Positions 16,128 to 24,332 of a DNA stretch of 55,028 nt are shown here, piece after piece; the stretch's first letter is position 1, and each line of letters begins with the position of its first letter. The notes beneath the pieces are model-generated. The model ran no database searches, was not told where the DNA came from, and saw only the letters and a program-made list of their open reading frames with translations. Made by a program: the position numbers and the translations under genes. The DNA lies in assembly GCA_020439995.1 (NCBI GenBank), contig JAGROY010000128.1, positions 1 to 55,028 of the forward strand, written 5' to 3'. This DNA comes from Verrucomicrobiia bacterium. GTDB taxonomy: Bacteria > Verrucomicrobiota > Verrucomicrobiia > Verrucomicrobiales > DEV007.

Positions 16128-16739
16128 CTAGGGGACGTTCGCAAAAGGATCCCGATCAGCATCGGTGTTTCGTTGGTATTCGGCTCGCAAGGCGGCTTCT
16201 TCGGCCGCTGTGGGTCCGAGAATATGGTCCACGAGCGCTAAAGCCATATCTATTCCTGCGGAAACTCCGGATGCTGTGAAATACTTTCCGTCCTCGACCC
16301 ACCGCGCTTTTCTCTGCCATTCGATGTTTACGCCGAACGAAGCCACCCAATCGAACGCTAACTTGTTCGTTGTCGCCTTCCGTCCTTCGAGGACGCCTGC
16401 GACCGCCAGCAAAACGCTTCCGGTGCAGACTGAAGTCACGAAACGGCAGTCCCACGACCTCTTCTTTAGCCATTCAAGAATCACCCGATTGTGAATTTCG
16501 TTCCTAGTTCCTCGGCCGCCAGGTACAAGGAGGATATCGTAGCGCCGATCGTCCGAGAACAGGTCGTCCGCAATGGCTCGGGGGCCATGACTGCTCTCGA
16601 CCGGTTCTCCAGACTCGCTCACGATCCGTATCTGAAATCCGTCTCCCGCGAGACCAAACATTTCGAGAGGTCCGTATAAATCGAGCATCTCAAACCCCGG
16701 AAATATCACCGCACCGACAGTCAAGCTTTCCTGTTTCAT
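16128..16739 (-). CDS. DJ-1/PfpI-family protein (isonitrile hydratase-like)
   Basis: 203 residues with the class-I glutamine amidotransferase-like fold of the DJ-1/PfpI family: VGAVIFPGFEMLDLYGPLEMF at the N-terminus, DILLVPGGRGTR, the nucleophile elbow TSVCTGS with the conserved cysteine, and YFTASGVSAGIDMALALVD. Relatives include isonitrile hydratase and the sensor domain of AraC-type regulators; no DNA-binding domain is present here. Its start overlaps the stop of the PLP enzyme upstream by four bases, so both are made from one message. The substrate is not predictable from sequence alone. Confidence 0.85.
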   Translation of the reverse strand: MKQESLTVGAVIFPGFEMLDLYGPLEMFGLAGDGFQIRIVSESGEPVESSHGPRAIADDLFSDDRRYDILLVPGGRGTRNEIHNRVILEWLKKRSWDCRFVTSVCTGSVLLAVAGVLEGRKATTNKLAFDWVASFGVNIEWQRKARWVEDGKYFTASGVSAGIDMALALVDHILGPTAAEEAALRAEYQRNTDADRDPFANVP

Positions 16740-17737
16740 TGACCAATCCCATTCTTTCCGTGTACCCAGTTCTCGAATTTCCTAATCGCGAGATTCGCAC
16801 CGCAAATGATGGTCGCGATCTTTTTCCCTCTGAAGATATCAGGATTCTCGAGAACGGCAGCGATTCCCAGCGCAGCGGACGGTTCGACGATCAGGCCGGA
16901 GTGCCGGTACAACAGTCGCATTGCCTCGACGATGCTTTCTTCGCGGACCAGCAGCGCGTCGTCCACCACCTCCTGAAGATCCCACAACACCTCCGCGATC
17001 GGAAACCGACCGGCGACACCATCGGCGATCGTCTCGGTCGATTCTGTCGTCACCACCTCTCCAGCCCGCAGAGAGAGCGTCATCGCGGGTGCTCCTTTTG
17101 GCTGGACGCAGACTACTTTAGTTTCCGGAGATCGTGCTTTGAAAACCGCACCGATGCCCGTCGCCATCGCCCCGCCTCCCAACGCGACAAGAACGCCGTC
17201 GAGTTGCTTTTCCGGTTCTACGAGCAATTCGAGCGCAATCGTGCCAGCGCCCTCGCAAGTTCCGATGTTCTCGCTGTCCTCGATCAGATAAGATCCACGT
17301 CCGGCGGCAATTTCAATGGCGCGACGGCGTGCGATCTCGATATCGCCATCGACCAAAATCAATTCCGCGCCGATCTCCGCTATCCGGTGCAGTTTCGATC
17401 GTTCGGCGGCGCGTGCGGCGACAACGACGGCGGGAAACCCGCTTCGCCGGGAACAAAACGCGACGCCTTGCCCCAAATTCCCCGCGCTGGCACAAACGAA
17501 CGAACGATGTCCCTCTTCAATCGCCCGACGGATTGCAATTTCAGCTCCACGCCCCTTGAAGCAACGGATCGGATTGCAGGTTTCGATCTTCAGCGTGACT
17601 TCGCAATCCAGTTCCCGGCTCAATGCTAGGCAGACGTACTGTGGGGTGTCTGAGAAGGCTGGCGAAAGCGATCGCTTCGCTTGCTCGATCCGCGACAAGT
17701 TCAATCTCATGTCCGAAGCAGCAGATTCATTCAGCAT
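16736..17737 (-). CDS. Threonine/serine dehydratase-like PLP enzyme (fold type II)
   Basis: 333 residues of the tryptophan-synthase-beta superfamily. The PLP lysine is in CFKGRGA, the substrate loop is SAGNLGQG, the phosphate-binding glycine loop is ALGGGAMATGIG, and IICGAN is near the end. Such enzymes deaminate threonine or serine to 2-oxo acids, or act as racemases. It shares an operon with the DJ-1-like gene (four-base overlap). Its ATG (17737) lies inside the last codons of a truncated PNPOx-like gene, so its original promoter may have been replaced by the rearrangement there. A second, different dehydratase lies at 19019. Confidence 0.85.
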   Translation of the reverse strand: MLNESAASDMRLNLSRIEQAKRSLSPAFSDTPQYVCLALSRELDCEVTLKIETCNPIRCFKGRGAEIAIRRAIEEGHRSFVCASAGNLGQGVAFCSRRSGFPAVVVAARAAERSKLHRIAEIGAELILVDGDIEIARRRAIEIAAGRGSYLIEDSENIGTCEGAGTIALELLVEPEKQLDGVLVALGGGAMATGIGAVFKARSPETKVVCVQPKGAPAMTLSLRAGEVVTTESTETIADGVAGRFPIAEVLWDLQEVVDDALLVREESIVEAMRLLYRHSGLIVEPSAALGIAAVLENPDIFRGKKIATIICGANLAIRKFENWVHGKNGIGQ

Positions 17738-17948
17738 TCCCTGTGAGACAAACCGTTTCGATGCCGCTTCCGGTTAGATCGAGATACGCCACCGATTCGG
17801 CGTCGATCGCTCCGAAATAGTCCCCGCCCTTAAGCGGGCAATGGATCAAGCCATCGTTCCCGGAGGGAGAAGTGGCCACGAAAAACATCCTCTGCGAGGA
17901 CAGCCAATCGGTAGGCTTGCAATCGATCTTGTCATAGAGCATCCCCAT
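17727..17948 (-). pseudogene. Truncated pyridoxamine 5'-phosphate oxidase-like protein
   Basis: The first ~65 residues (MGMLYDKID, DWLSSQRMFFVATSP, CPLKGGDYF, SVAYLDLTGSGIET) match the N-terminus of the PNPOx-like FMN-binding family, which normally continues with an IAHL-type segment and a further 100 or more residues. Here the sequence breaks after ETV and ends eight residues later (CLTGNAE), inside the start region of the PLP enzyme gene. The junction is therefore near 17755. Not functional as an oxidase; it could serve as a leader peptide for the operon. Confidence 0.7.
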
Positions 17949-18245
17949 GGTTCACATCGTCGCATGTTCGACGAGAATTGGCAATGATAGAGGATTAGGG
18001 CACTATCATTCCTTCGTATTTCTGTCACTCTTGGAGTTCGCGGCCTTGCGCTCCGAAACCTGTTACAATAGTCAAAGTTGCCTTTCTCTAACCACTTTGA
18101 TCGTTTTCATGAGTTCACGGTCCTTGAGCATCGTTTAGCACATTTTTACCAACGGACCTACTGGAGCTTCCGAGATTCGCTCGGAATTCTACCTCGCCTT
18201 CAATCTTCGCGCCGAAAATTGGATCAGTCAGAAATATCGAAACTG
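17949..18245. other. Divergent intergenic region
   Basis: About 300 bases between the truncated PNPOx-like gene (minus) and the GNAT gene (plus). No gene is supportable. It should hold the promoters of both transcripts; no clear -35/-10 pair with normal spacing was seen. A MocR-type site lies at its right edge. Confidence 0.5.
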
Positions 18246-18267
18246 GATATTGATGAATACCAATTCC
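18246..18267. promoter_or_regulatory. Candidate MocR operator at the GNAT gene
   Basis: GATATTG at 18246-18252 and CCAATTCC at 18260-18267 form an imperfect dyad. The context GAAACTGGATATTG is repeated at the mocR promoter (21564-21577). Sharing this long a context suggests that the same regulator binds both. The site overlaps the annotated GNAT start, so the true start may be downstream. Confidence 0.5.
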
Positions 18268-19029
18268 AGGGAAAAATGGGATCACTTCTTGCCCGTGAAT
18301 ATTGATTCAAATCACCTTGGACAGCCGATCGGAAATGGCGTTGCAGGCTGGGTCCCACCAGCCGCACCGGTTCGCGAAGCATCGGTGGGGCGTTTCTGTC
18401 GACTTGAACCCCTGGATGTCACTTGCCACTCCAAGGATCTGTTCACGGCTTTTCAAGACGACGATGAAGGTCACGACTGGACCTACTTGCCTTACGGTCC
18501 CTTCCCGGGATTTACAGACTACCGCGAATGGATGCAGAACGCCTGCCTTGGCGACGATCCTCTCTTTTTTGCCATCTGTGATTTGAAAACCGGCGAAGCG
18601 ACGGGTCTCGCCAGCTATCTCAATATCACTCCTGGCAACGGCTCCATCGAAGTTGGTCACATCCATTTCTCACCAAAACTAAAGAAAACGAATGCCGCCA
18701 CGGAAGCCATGTACCTGATGATGCGGCGCGCATTCGAAAGCGGATACCGACGATACGAGTGGAAATGTCATGCGATGAACGGAGCATCACGAGCCGCAGC
18801 TCAACGGCTGGGATTGTCTTTTGAAGGTGTCTTTCGTCAGCACATGGTCGTCAAGGGTCGCAATAGGGACTCGGCATGGTATGCGGCGATCGACGAGGAA
18901 TGGCCTGCCCTTCGTGAGGCCTTCACAAAGTGGCTTTCCCCGGAAAACTTCGACGATTCCGGGCGCCAGCGAATTCGTTTATCAGATTTGACGGCACCGA
19001 TCTTGCAACGGAAGCATCATGAAACCTAG
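18253..19029 (+). CDS. GNAT N-acetyltransferase, RimJ/RimL type
   Basis: 258 residues from ATG 18253. After a variable N-terminus comes the pattern GRFCRLEPLDV, DWTYLPYGPFPGF, FFAICDLKTGEATGLASYL, VGHIHFSPKLKKTNAATEAMYLM (acetyl-CoA-binding region) and EWKCHAMNGASRAAAQRLGLSFEG. It would acetylate an amine using acetyl-CoA; the substrate is unknown. A candidate MocR operator overlaps the start, so GTG 18295, just ahead of NHLGQPIG where similarity to relatives seems to begin, is an alternative start. Its stop overlaps the threonine dehydratase start by 11 bases, so the two are co-transcribed. Confidence 0.82.
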   Translation: MNTNSREKWDHFLPVNIDSNHLGQPIGNGVAGWVPPAAPVREASVGRFCRLEPLDVTCHSKDLFTAFQDDDEGHDWTYLPYGPFPGFTDYREWMQNACLGDDPLFFAICDLKTGEATGLASYLNITPGNGSIEVGHIHFSPKLKKTNAATEAMYLMMRRAFESGYRRYEWKCHAMNGASRAAAQRLGLSFEGVFRQHMVVKGRNRDSAWYAAIDEEWPALREAFTKWLSPENFDDSGRQRIRLSDLTAPILQRKHHET

Positions 19030-20023
19030 CATTGACTGGCAACACACCGATATCGATTCATTCGAAGCTCTGACGGGAGACCTGATCCGCGAAGCGGCCG
19101 AATTGATTCGCCCATACGTTCCCGCAAGTTCGATCTCCGAGATCGAGCGAAAGAACGGCGATCGCATCCTCGCGAAGTTCGAAGACGAGAACCCAACCGG
19201 TGCGTTCAAGGTTCGCGGCGGATTGGTCTATTTCGATTGGTTGAAAACGATCCATCCCGAAACCGAATCGGTGATGGCGGCGACCCGTGGGAACCATGGT
19301 CAGAGCGTTGCGTTTGCCGCCGGAAACGTGGGTGTAAGCGCGAAGGTTGTAGTGCCTTTTGGGAATTCCACCTCGAAAAACGAAGCAATGCGTCAACTCG
19401 GGGCGGAAGTCATCGAACAAGGGCGGGACTTTGCAGAAGCGATGGAATTCGCGATCTCCGAAGCGCGTTCGACCGGCAACCATCTGGTGCCGTCTTTTGA
19501 TTGGAAACTCGTGCTCGGCGTTGCGACGTACGGTTTCGAGCTCTTCTCCGAGCGTTCCGACGTCGATGCCGTATACGTGCCCATAGGACTGGGATCGGGG
19601 GTTTGCGGAACGATCGCGGCGCGAAACGCCCTCGGAAGCTCGGCCAAAATCATCGGGGTTGTTGCTGAAAACGCACCTGTTTACGCGGATGCCTTCGCCA
19701 CCGGAAAATGGTGCATTTCAAGTGAACCGCCTGAAACGATCGCTGATGGTGTCGCGGCTCGCGTTCCAAGCGAAGATAGCTTTTCAGTCATCAGAAGGTA
19801 TGTCGACGAAATCGTCTCAGTTCCCGAACCACATATCCGCGATGCCATTCGCGAGTTGTACGAATTGACCGGGAAGCGGATCGAGGGTGCCGGTGCCATC
19901 GGCTACGCGGCGTGGGCAAGTGACGAAAACAACCGTTTTCGGAATCCCGCAGTGATCATCAGCGGCGGAAACATTGATGACGCCGTCTTCGATGGCATCG
20001 TCCGATCGCAGGAGCATCGCTGA
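19019..20023 (+). CDS. Threonine ammonia-lyase-like PLP enzyme
   Basis: 334 residues of fold type II. The PLP lysine is in NPTGAFKVRG, the substrate-binding segment is TRGNHGQSVAFAA, the glycine loop is GLGSGVCGT, and IISGGNID is near the end. No C-terminal ACT regulatory domain is present, so it resembles the short catabolic type rather than biosynthetic IlvA. Expected reaction: threonine or a related hydroxy amino acid to a 2-oxo acid plus ammonia. It overlaps the GNAT gene by 11 bases and converges on the MocR gene, with stops about 10 bases apart. Confidence 0.85.
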   Translation: MKPSIDWQHTDIDSFEALTGDLIREAAELIRPYVPASSISEIERKNGDRILAKFEDENPTGAFKVRGGLVYFDWLKTIHPETESVMAATRGNHGQSVAFAAGNVGVSAKVVVPFGNSTSKNEAMRQLGAEVIEQGRDFAEAMEFAISEARSTGNHLVPSFDWKLVLGVATYGFELFSERSDVDAVYVPIGLGSGVCGTIAARNALGSSAKIIGVVAENAPVYADAFATGKWCISSEPPETIADGVAARVPSEDSFSVIRRYVDEIVSVPEPHIRDAIRELYELTGKRIEGAGAIGYAAWASDENNRFRNPAVIISGGNIDDAVFDGIVRSQEHR

Positions 20024-20032
20024 CAGACTGAT

Positions 20033-21541
20033 CTAGAATACCGCTGCAATTCGACGGATGCCCGCTGAGATATCTTTCGGCGTACCACAGCCAAACCCGA
20101 AGACAAGTCCATTATGATCGGGGGAATTCGTGAGGGAATCGATAGACAATGCCTGAACTTTAAACCCAATGTTCGCGATCTTTTCTATGAGGACGGTGTC
20201 GGGTTGATCTATCAGAATCCGTGCGGTGCGATGGAGACCGGCCGGGGCTCCGACGAGCTGCAATTTATCTGGAAGAAACCGATCGATCGCCTCGATCAAT
20301 GCCGAGTGCCGCTGCTCGTGAATCTTTCGCATCCGGCGCATATGTCTTTCGAGGTGTCCATGTGCGATGAAGTCGTGGACGACCTGTTGCATAAACAGGG
20401 ACGGCGACCTGCCGACGATCTTGAAAGCTGACTCGAAGGCCCCGACCAGCGAACTTGGAACAATCAGGTATCCCATGCCGAGTGCAGGGAAGAGAAGCTT
20501 GCTCAGACTGCCCATGTAGAACGTGCGTTGACTGCTGTCCAGTCCCTGAAGCGAGGGAATGGGTGGTTGTGAATAACTGTAGACACTGTCGTAGTCGTCC
20601 TCGATCACGGCGGTATCATGGCGTCGCGCCCAATCGAGCAATTCGATCCGGCGTTCGATAGACATCGTCACACCCAATGGGAATTGGTGAGAGGGCGTTA
20701 TGTATATCAACTTCGCGCTTTCTGCCGGTGGCCCGCAGGATCTGATCGACGCTCCGTTGGCGTCGACCGGTAAAGGAAGCAATGCCGCACCGTTGGCTTT
20801 CAGCGCTTCCCGGGCTCGCCAGTATCCGGGGTCCTCGAAGAGTACTGTGTCACCGGTATCCAGCAAAAGTCGGGACGTTAGATCGATCGCTTGCTGAATG
20901 CCAGCGGTGACAAAAACCTGCTCGGGGTGACATTTTATTCCACGGAACAACTTGGTGAATTCACAGATCGCCTGGCGCAATGGCATCCAGCCGGACGCCT
21001 GCTGATACGTGAGGCCAAAGATCGAGATTGCGCGCCCGCGGTCACGGCAAATCTTCGTCCAGACATCCAGCGGGAATTCGTCAAGAGCAGGAATGCCGAG
21101 CGAAAACAATGCAGGCTGATCCTTGTAAGTAGGACGCATGCCCTCGTCCGTTGCTGCCACTCGACGACCTCTGGCAGAAAGTTTCGGCTGCACACTATCC
21201 CCTGCCGATATGGGGGCCATGGCAGCGCCTTCTTCGGCGGAACCGAAAGAAAACCGCGCCATCTTAACATCGTCCGGCAGATTGCAGTTCACGAACGTCC
21301 CCGAACCTGCATGGGCTGTAAGATAGCCTTCGGCAAGCAACTGGTCATAAGCATTCACGACCGTCATCCGCGAAATGTTGAGTTGCTTGGCAAGACTCCG
21401 GGTGGCAGGTAGTGCGGATCCTCGCTCCAGCTTCGATTCGAGGATCGCCCTTCGGATTCCTTCGTATAGCTGACGGTGCAACGGTGTTTTCTTCCGTCGG
21501 TCCAATTGAATCACTCCCACCCCGAGGATCACTTTTCCCAT
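20033..21541 (-). CDS. MocR-family regulator (GntR winged helix plus aminotransferase-like domain)
   Basis: About 502 residues from ATG 21541. The N-terminal GntR helix-turn-helix has PLHRQLYEGIRRAILE, LPATRSLAKQLNISRMTVVNAYDQL and LTAHAGSGTFV. The rest is a fold-type-I aminotransferase domain with QVFVTAGIQQAIDL, EDPGYWRA, PSHQFPLGVTM, DDYDSVYSY and the PLP lysine in GSLSKLLFP. MocR proteins sense PLP aldimines and control amino-acid or PLP genes. The frame is open to 21598, but that would place the operator inside the gene, so the ATG at 21541 is chosen. It is divergent from the Cys/Met-metabolism gene with shared control sites between them. Confidence 0.9.
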   Translation of the reverse strand: MGKVILGVGVIQLDRRKKTPLHRQLYEGIRRAILESKLERGSALPATRSLAKQLNISRMTVVNAYDQLLAEGYLTAHAGSGTFVNCNLPDDVKMARFSFGSAEEGAAMAPISAGDSVQPKLSARGRRVAATDEGMRPTYKDQPALFSLGIPALDEFPLDVWTKICRDRGRAISIFGLTYQQASGWMPLRQAICEFTKLFRGIKCHPEQVFVTAGIQQAIDLTSRLLLDTGDTVLFEDPGYWRAREALKANGAALLPLPVDANGASIRSCGPPAESAKLIYITPSHQFPLGVTMSIERRIELLDWARRHDTAVIEDDYDSVYSYSQPPIPSLQGLDSSQRTFYMGSLSKLLFPALGMGYLIVPSSLVGAFESAFKIVGRSPSLFMQQVVHDFIAHGHLERHMRRMRKIHEQRHSALIEAIDRFLPDKLQLVGAPAGLHRTARILIDQPDTVLIEKIANIGFKVQALSIDSLTNSPDHNGLVFGFGCGTPKDISAGIRRIAAVF

Positions 21542-21557
21542 AATTGGCCTGCTGATT

Positions 21558-21592
21558 ATATTGGAAACTGGATATTGTTGAAGGCCAATATC
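21558..21592. promoter_or_regulatory. Candidate MocR operator array in the mocR/Cys-Met gene divergent region
   Basis: ATATTGG (21558-21564), GATATTG (21571-21577) and CCAATATC (21585-21592) give two direct repeats plus one inverted repeat of the same half-site, a layout known for MocR/GabR-type operators. It lies 17 bases upstream of the mocR start and about 70 bases upstream of the divergent gene. A partial copy is at 18246. Confidence 0.6.
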
Positions 21593-21660
21593 GGGCAATG
21601 ATGAGAAATCTGCAAGTACAACTCGACCCTGGGACCCTGGGCAATCAAATATAAAATTAG

Positions 21661-22785
21661 ATGAAAAGCATCGAAACCATTAGTGTGCACGCCGGTGCTC
21701 GCATCGGAACTGCGGGAGTAGTGAATGCCTTGGAGCTGTCTTCGGCGTTCCGATATATTGACGAGGACTCACAGCCTTATCCGAGGTATTTCAACACTCC
21801 GAATCAAGATATCATCGTCGAGAAGATTTGCGCGCTCGAGAGTGCTCCAGACGGATTGATCTTCGCGTCAGGTATGGCGGCGATCACCACCACTTTGCTC
21901 TCCCTCTTGCATCGTGGCGATCACATTGTGTTTCAAAATGCCTTGTACGGCGGCACGCACTCGCTGGCATCAATCGAGTTCGAGAAAGCGGGAATTTCCT
22001 ACACATTTTCCCCATGCGATGCCCGCTCCTTGATTGAGGCGATTCAACCAAACACGAAAGCGGTTTACATCGAGACGCCGTCCAATCCGTTACTTGACAC
22101 TGTCGACCTGGAATCGGTTGCGAAAATAACCGGCCCCCAGCGCATCTTAACGATAGTAGATAATACATTCGCAACTCCGATCAATCAGAACCCGGTCAAA
22201 CTCGGAGTCGATGTCGTGATCCACAGTGGCACAAAATATTTAGGCGGCCACAGCGACTTGTGTTTTGGCGCTGTTGTAAGCTCCGCTGCGATCGTTGAGC
22301 GCATTCGACAGAAGGCAGTCCTTTTCGGTGGAAGCATCAACGCTCTTTCCTGCCATACGATCGAACGAAGTATCAAGACGTTGGCGATTCGAGTCCAGAG
22401 GCAGAGCGAAAACGCGATACAAATTGCAGAATCTCTCGACCGGCACCCGAAAATCGAACGAGTGTTCTACCCGGGACTTTCGTCGCATCCTGGTCACGAG
22501 ATCGCGCGGCAACAGATGAGTGGATTCGGAGGCATGCTTTCTTTCCGTCTAGCCAGCGGAATCTCTCCAAAGAGCTTCCTCAAGAGACTTGAGTTGATTG
22601 TTCCCGCGATGAGTCTAGGCGGCGTAGAATCTACCGCAACGATCCCTGCCTACACATCACACAAGGCCATGCCGGAGTCGCACCGGGTCAAACTTGGAAT
22701 CACAGAACGGCTCGTTCGACTATCCGTTGGAATTGAGTCCAGTAGCGATCTGGTCGACGATTTGGTACGGGCTTTGGGTGATTGA
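21661..22785 (+). CDS. Cys/Met-metabolism PLP enzyme (cystathionine gamma-lyase/synthase type)
   Basis: 374 residues of fold type I. Landmarks are VHAG near the N-terminus, ALYGGTHSL, VYIETPSNPLLDTVDLE, IVDNTFATPINQNPV, the PLP lysine in HSGTKYLGGHSD, and the C-terminal LGGVESTATIPAYTSHKAMP, LVRLSVGIES. The family includes cystathionine gamma-lyase, gamma-synthase, methionine gamma-lyase and O-acetylhomoserine sulfhydrylases, which sequence alone does not separate. With the divergent MocR gene and the two dehydratases it forms a PLP-enzyme cluster; a lyase acting on cystathionine or methionine would yield 2-oxobutyrate, also the product of threonine deamination. Confidence 0.88.
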   Translation: MKSIETISVHAGARIGTAGVVNALELSSAFRYIDEDSQPYPRYFNTPNQDIIVEKICALESAPDGLIFASGMAAITTTLLSLLHRGDHIVFQNALYGGTHSLASIEFEKAGISYTFSPCDARSLIEAIQPNTKAVYIETPSNPLLDTVDLESVAKITGPQRILTIVDNTFATPINQNPVKLGVDVVIHSGTKYLGGHSDLCFGAVVSSAAIVERIRQKAVLFGGSINALSCHTIERSIKTLAIRVQRQSENAIQIAESLDRHPKIERVFYPGLSSHPGHEIARQQMSGFGGMLSFRLASGISPKSFLKRLELIVPAMSLGGVESTATIPAYTSHKAMPESHRVKLGITERLVRLSVGIESSSDLVDDLVRALGD

Positions 22786-22816
22786 CGGCAGGGCCGAGTG
22801 CAGGGCCGGATGTCGG

Positions 22817-24217
22817 CTACGTTTTCCTACCAGTCGTCCAGGTTTTGTTTCCAGGCCTCGTTCGCTGCATCCAACGTTCAGTGCCTTCGAACGATACAAA
22901 CCCAAATGGTGCGTACAGCCCCTGCGCATCCCGCGTTTTCAATAGCCACGTCCCCACCTCGGAAAAGCGTGGTTCGTTGAGAATATGCCTAACCAACATG
23001 GACGCGTAGCCACGGCGTTCGTATTCCGCGAGGACGAAGACGTCCATCAAGTAGGCCAGGGCCACTTCGTCGCTGAGTACGCGGGCAAAGGCGATCTGTT
23101 TCCCGTCGTGGAAGAGCGCGAAAGGAATGCTCGATTCAAGGCTGCGCACCACCCGTTCGATTGGCCGTCCCTTCGCCCAGTAGCTTTGGCTGAGAAACCC
23201 GTGGATCATCCCAACATCCATCTCGGAGGCCTCGCTACTGATGCGGAGGTTCTCGCGAAGCGAAATCGCCATCACGGGAATGTGCCTCCCACTGATGCTG
23301 GTAGCGTGCTGACCGATGATCCGCGCGCCGTGCTTTTGATAGAATCCTGTCGAATTTGGATCAGCGATCAGGGTGAGTTCCTCGGCATCGAGCGCTTTGG
23401 CCTCTTCGAGCGCTGCGCACAACAACCGGCGACCGATGCCGCGTCCGAAGCAAGATGGATCGACGAAAAGATGTTCCAGTTCAACACGGCCGTCTCCATG
23501 ACCGCGCAAGGTAAAATAGCCCACGATCCGATCATTCACCAGAGCGACCTGTGCGTCTGTCAGTTTCCGAAGGTCTTCCGAAGACAATGTCAGCTCTTCG
23601 GCGAAGACGCTCATCGATGCCGCATCGTAGCCCCAGCTGGCTTTCGAGCGGATCCCCAGGGCCGAGACGCTTTCCAAGTCTTCCACTGCCATCGACCGGA
23701 GTGTGCACGGGGTGTCGGTGGGAAGCATGAGTTGAAAGATTTCAACGTCCAGCAGTCGCCCGAATTTTCTCCCCACTTCCCGCATGACTCCGATGCGTTT
23801 GAAACCCGCTTGACGATTTAGATGAGCGCTGGCCTCGCTGCCTTCGGCCACGCGCGCGATGAGGGTGTGGTAGCCAAGCGTTCGGGCTTCAGCGATGATT
23901 GCCGACTTGAGTTGCCGTCCAACGCCTTTCCCGCGTTGCGATTCTTCGACATAAAAAGACGTCTCGGCAGTCAAGTCGTAGGCCGCCCGATCCGACCAGG
24001 CGGTGAGCGCTGCCCAGCCGACGACCCGCCCGTCGATGAGTACGACCAACACCGGGTGCCGGTCGTCGTGGCCTCTCACCCATGCCAATCGATCCGCAAC
24101 ACTTTTCGGTTCCGTGTCGAAAGTGGCCGTCGTGTTAGCGATGGCTTCATTGTAAATTCGCGTGATTGCGGGCACGTCGTCTTCGCTCGAACGGCGGATC
24201 GTGATGGATAGGGACAT
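22817..24217 (-). CDS. Protein with three tandem GNAT acetyltransferase domains
   Basis: 466 residues. Domain 1 (1-165) resembles phosphinothricin-type acetyltransferases: ITRIYNEAIANTTATFDTEP, SFYVEESQRGKGVGRQLKSA, LNRQAGFKRIGVMREVG. Domain 2 (about 170-325) has VELEHLFVDPSCFGRGIGRRLL and STGFYQKHGARIIG. Domain 3 (about 330-466) has YLMDVFVLAEYERRGYASMLV and LYAPFGFVSFEGTERWM. Each domain keeps an acetyl-CoA-binding motif of the R/Q-x-x-G-x-G/A kind. Single or double GNAT proteins are usual; three in one chain is uncommon. Domain 1 is typical for amino-acid or herbicide-like amine acetylation, while the others are uncharacterised. The codon frame is uninterrupted, so this is a true fusion. 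Confidence 0.85.
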   Translation of the reverse strand: MSLSITIRRSSEDDVPAITRIYNEAIANTTATFDTEPKSVADRLAWVRGHDDRHPVLVVLIDGRVVGWAALTAWSDRAAYDLTAETSFYVEESQRGKGVGRQLKSAIIAEARTLGYHTLIARVAEGSEASAHLNRQAGFKRIGVMREVGRKFGRLLDVEIFQLMLPTDTPCTLRSMAVEDLESVSALGIRSKASWGYDAASMSVFAEELTLSSEDLRKLTDAQVALVNDRIVGYFTLRGHGDGRVELEHLFVDPSCFGRGIGRRLLCAALEEAKALDAEELTLIADPNSTGFYQKHGARIIGQHATSISGRHIPVMAISLRENLRISSEASEMDVGMIHGFLSQSYWAKGRPIERVVRSLESSIPFALFHDGKQIAFARVLSDEVALAYLMDVFVLAEYERRGYASMLVRHILNEPRFSEVGTWLLKTRDAQGLYAPFGFVSFEGTERWMQRTRPGNKTWTTGRKT

Positions 24218-24332
24218 CGGGCGCGACTTTACAGCATGTCCAGGGAGACACCAACCGAACGAACATTGGAGAAAATATCTGGAAATTGGTCACACCGCTG
24301 CCACTGCCGGGCATTATTCTGCTGAAACCCTC

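Noticed and set aside
16128..22785. Ectoine/hydroxyectoine utilisation cluster (MocR regulator plus threonine-dehydratase-like enzymes)
   Set aside because: No ectoine hydrolase, deacetylase, cyclodeaminase or ectoine transporter gene is present.
22985..23821. Plus-strand open frame opposite the triple-GNAT gene
   Set aside because: Antisense shadow of a well-supported gene, without recognisable domains.
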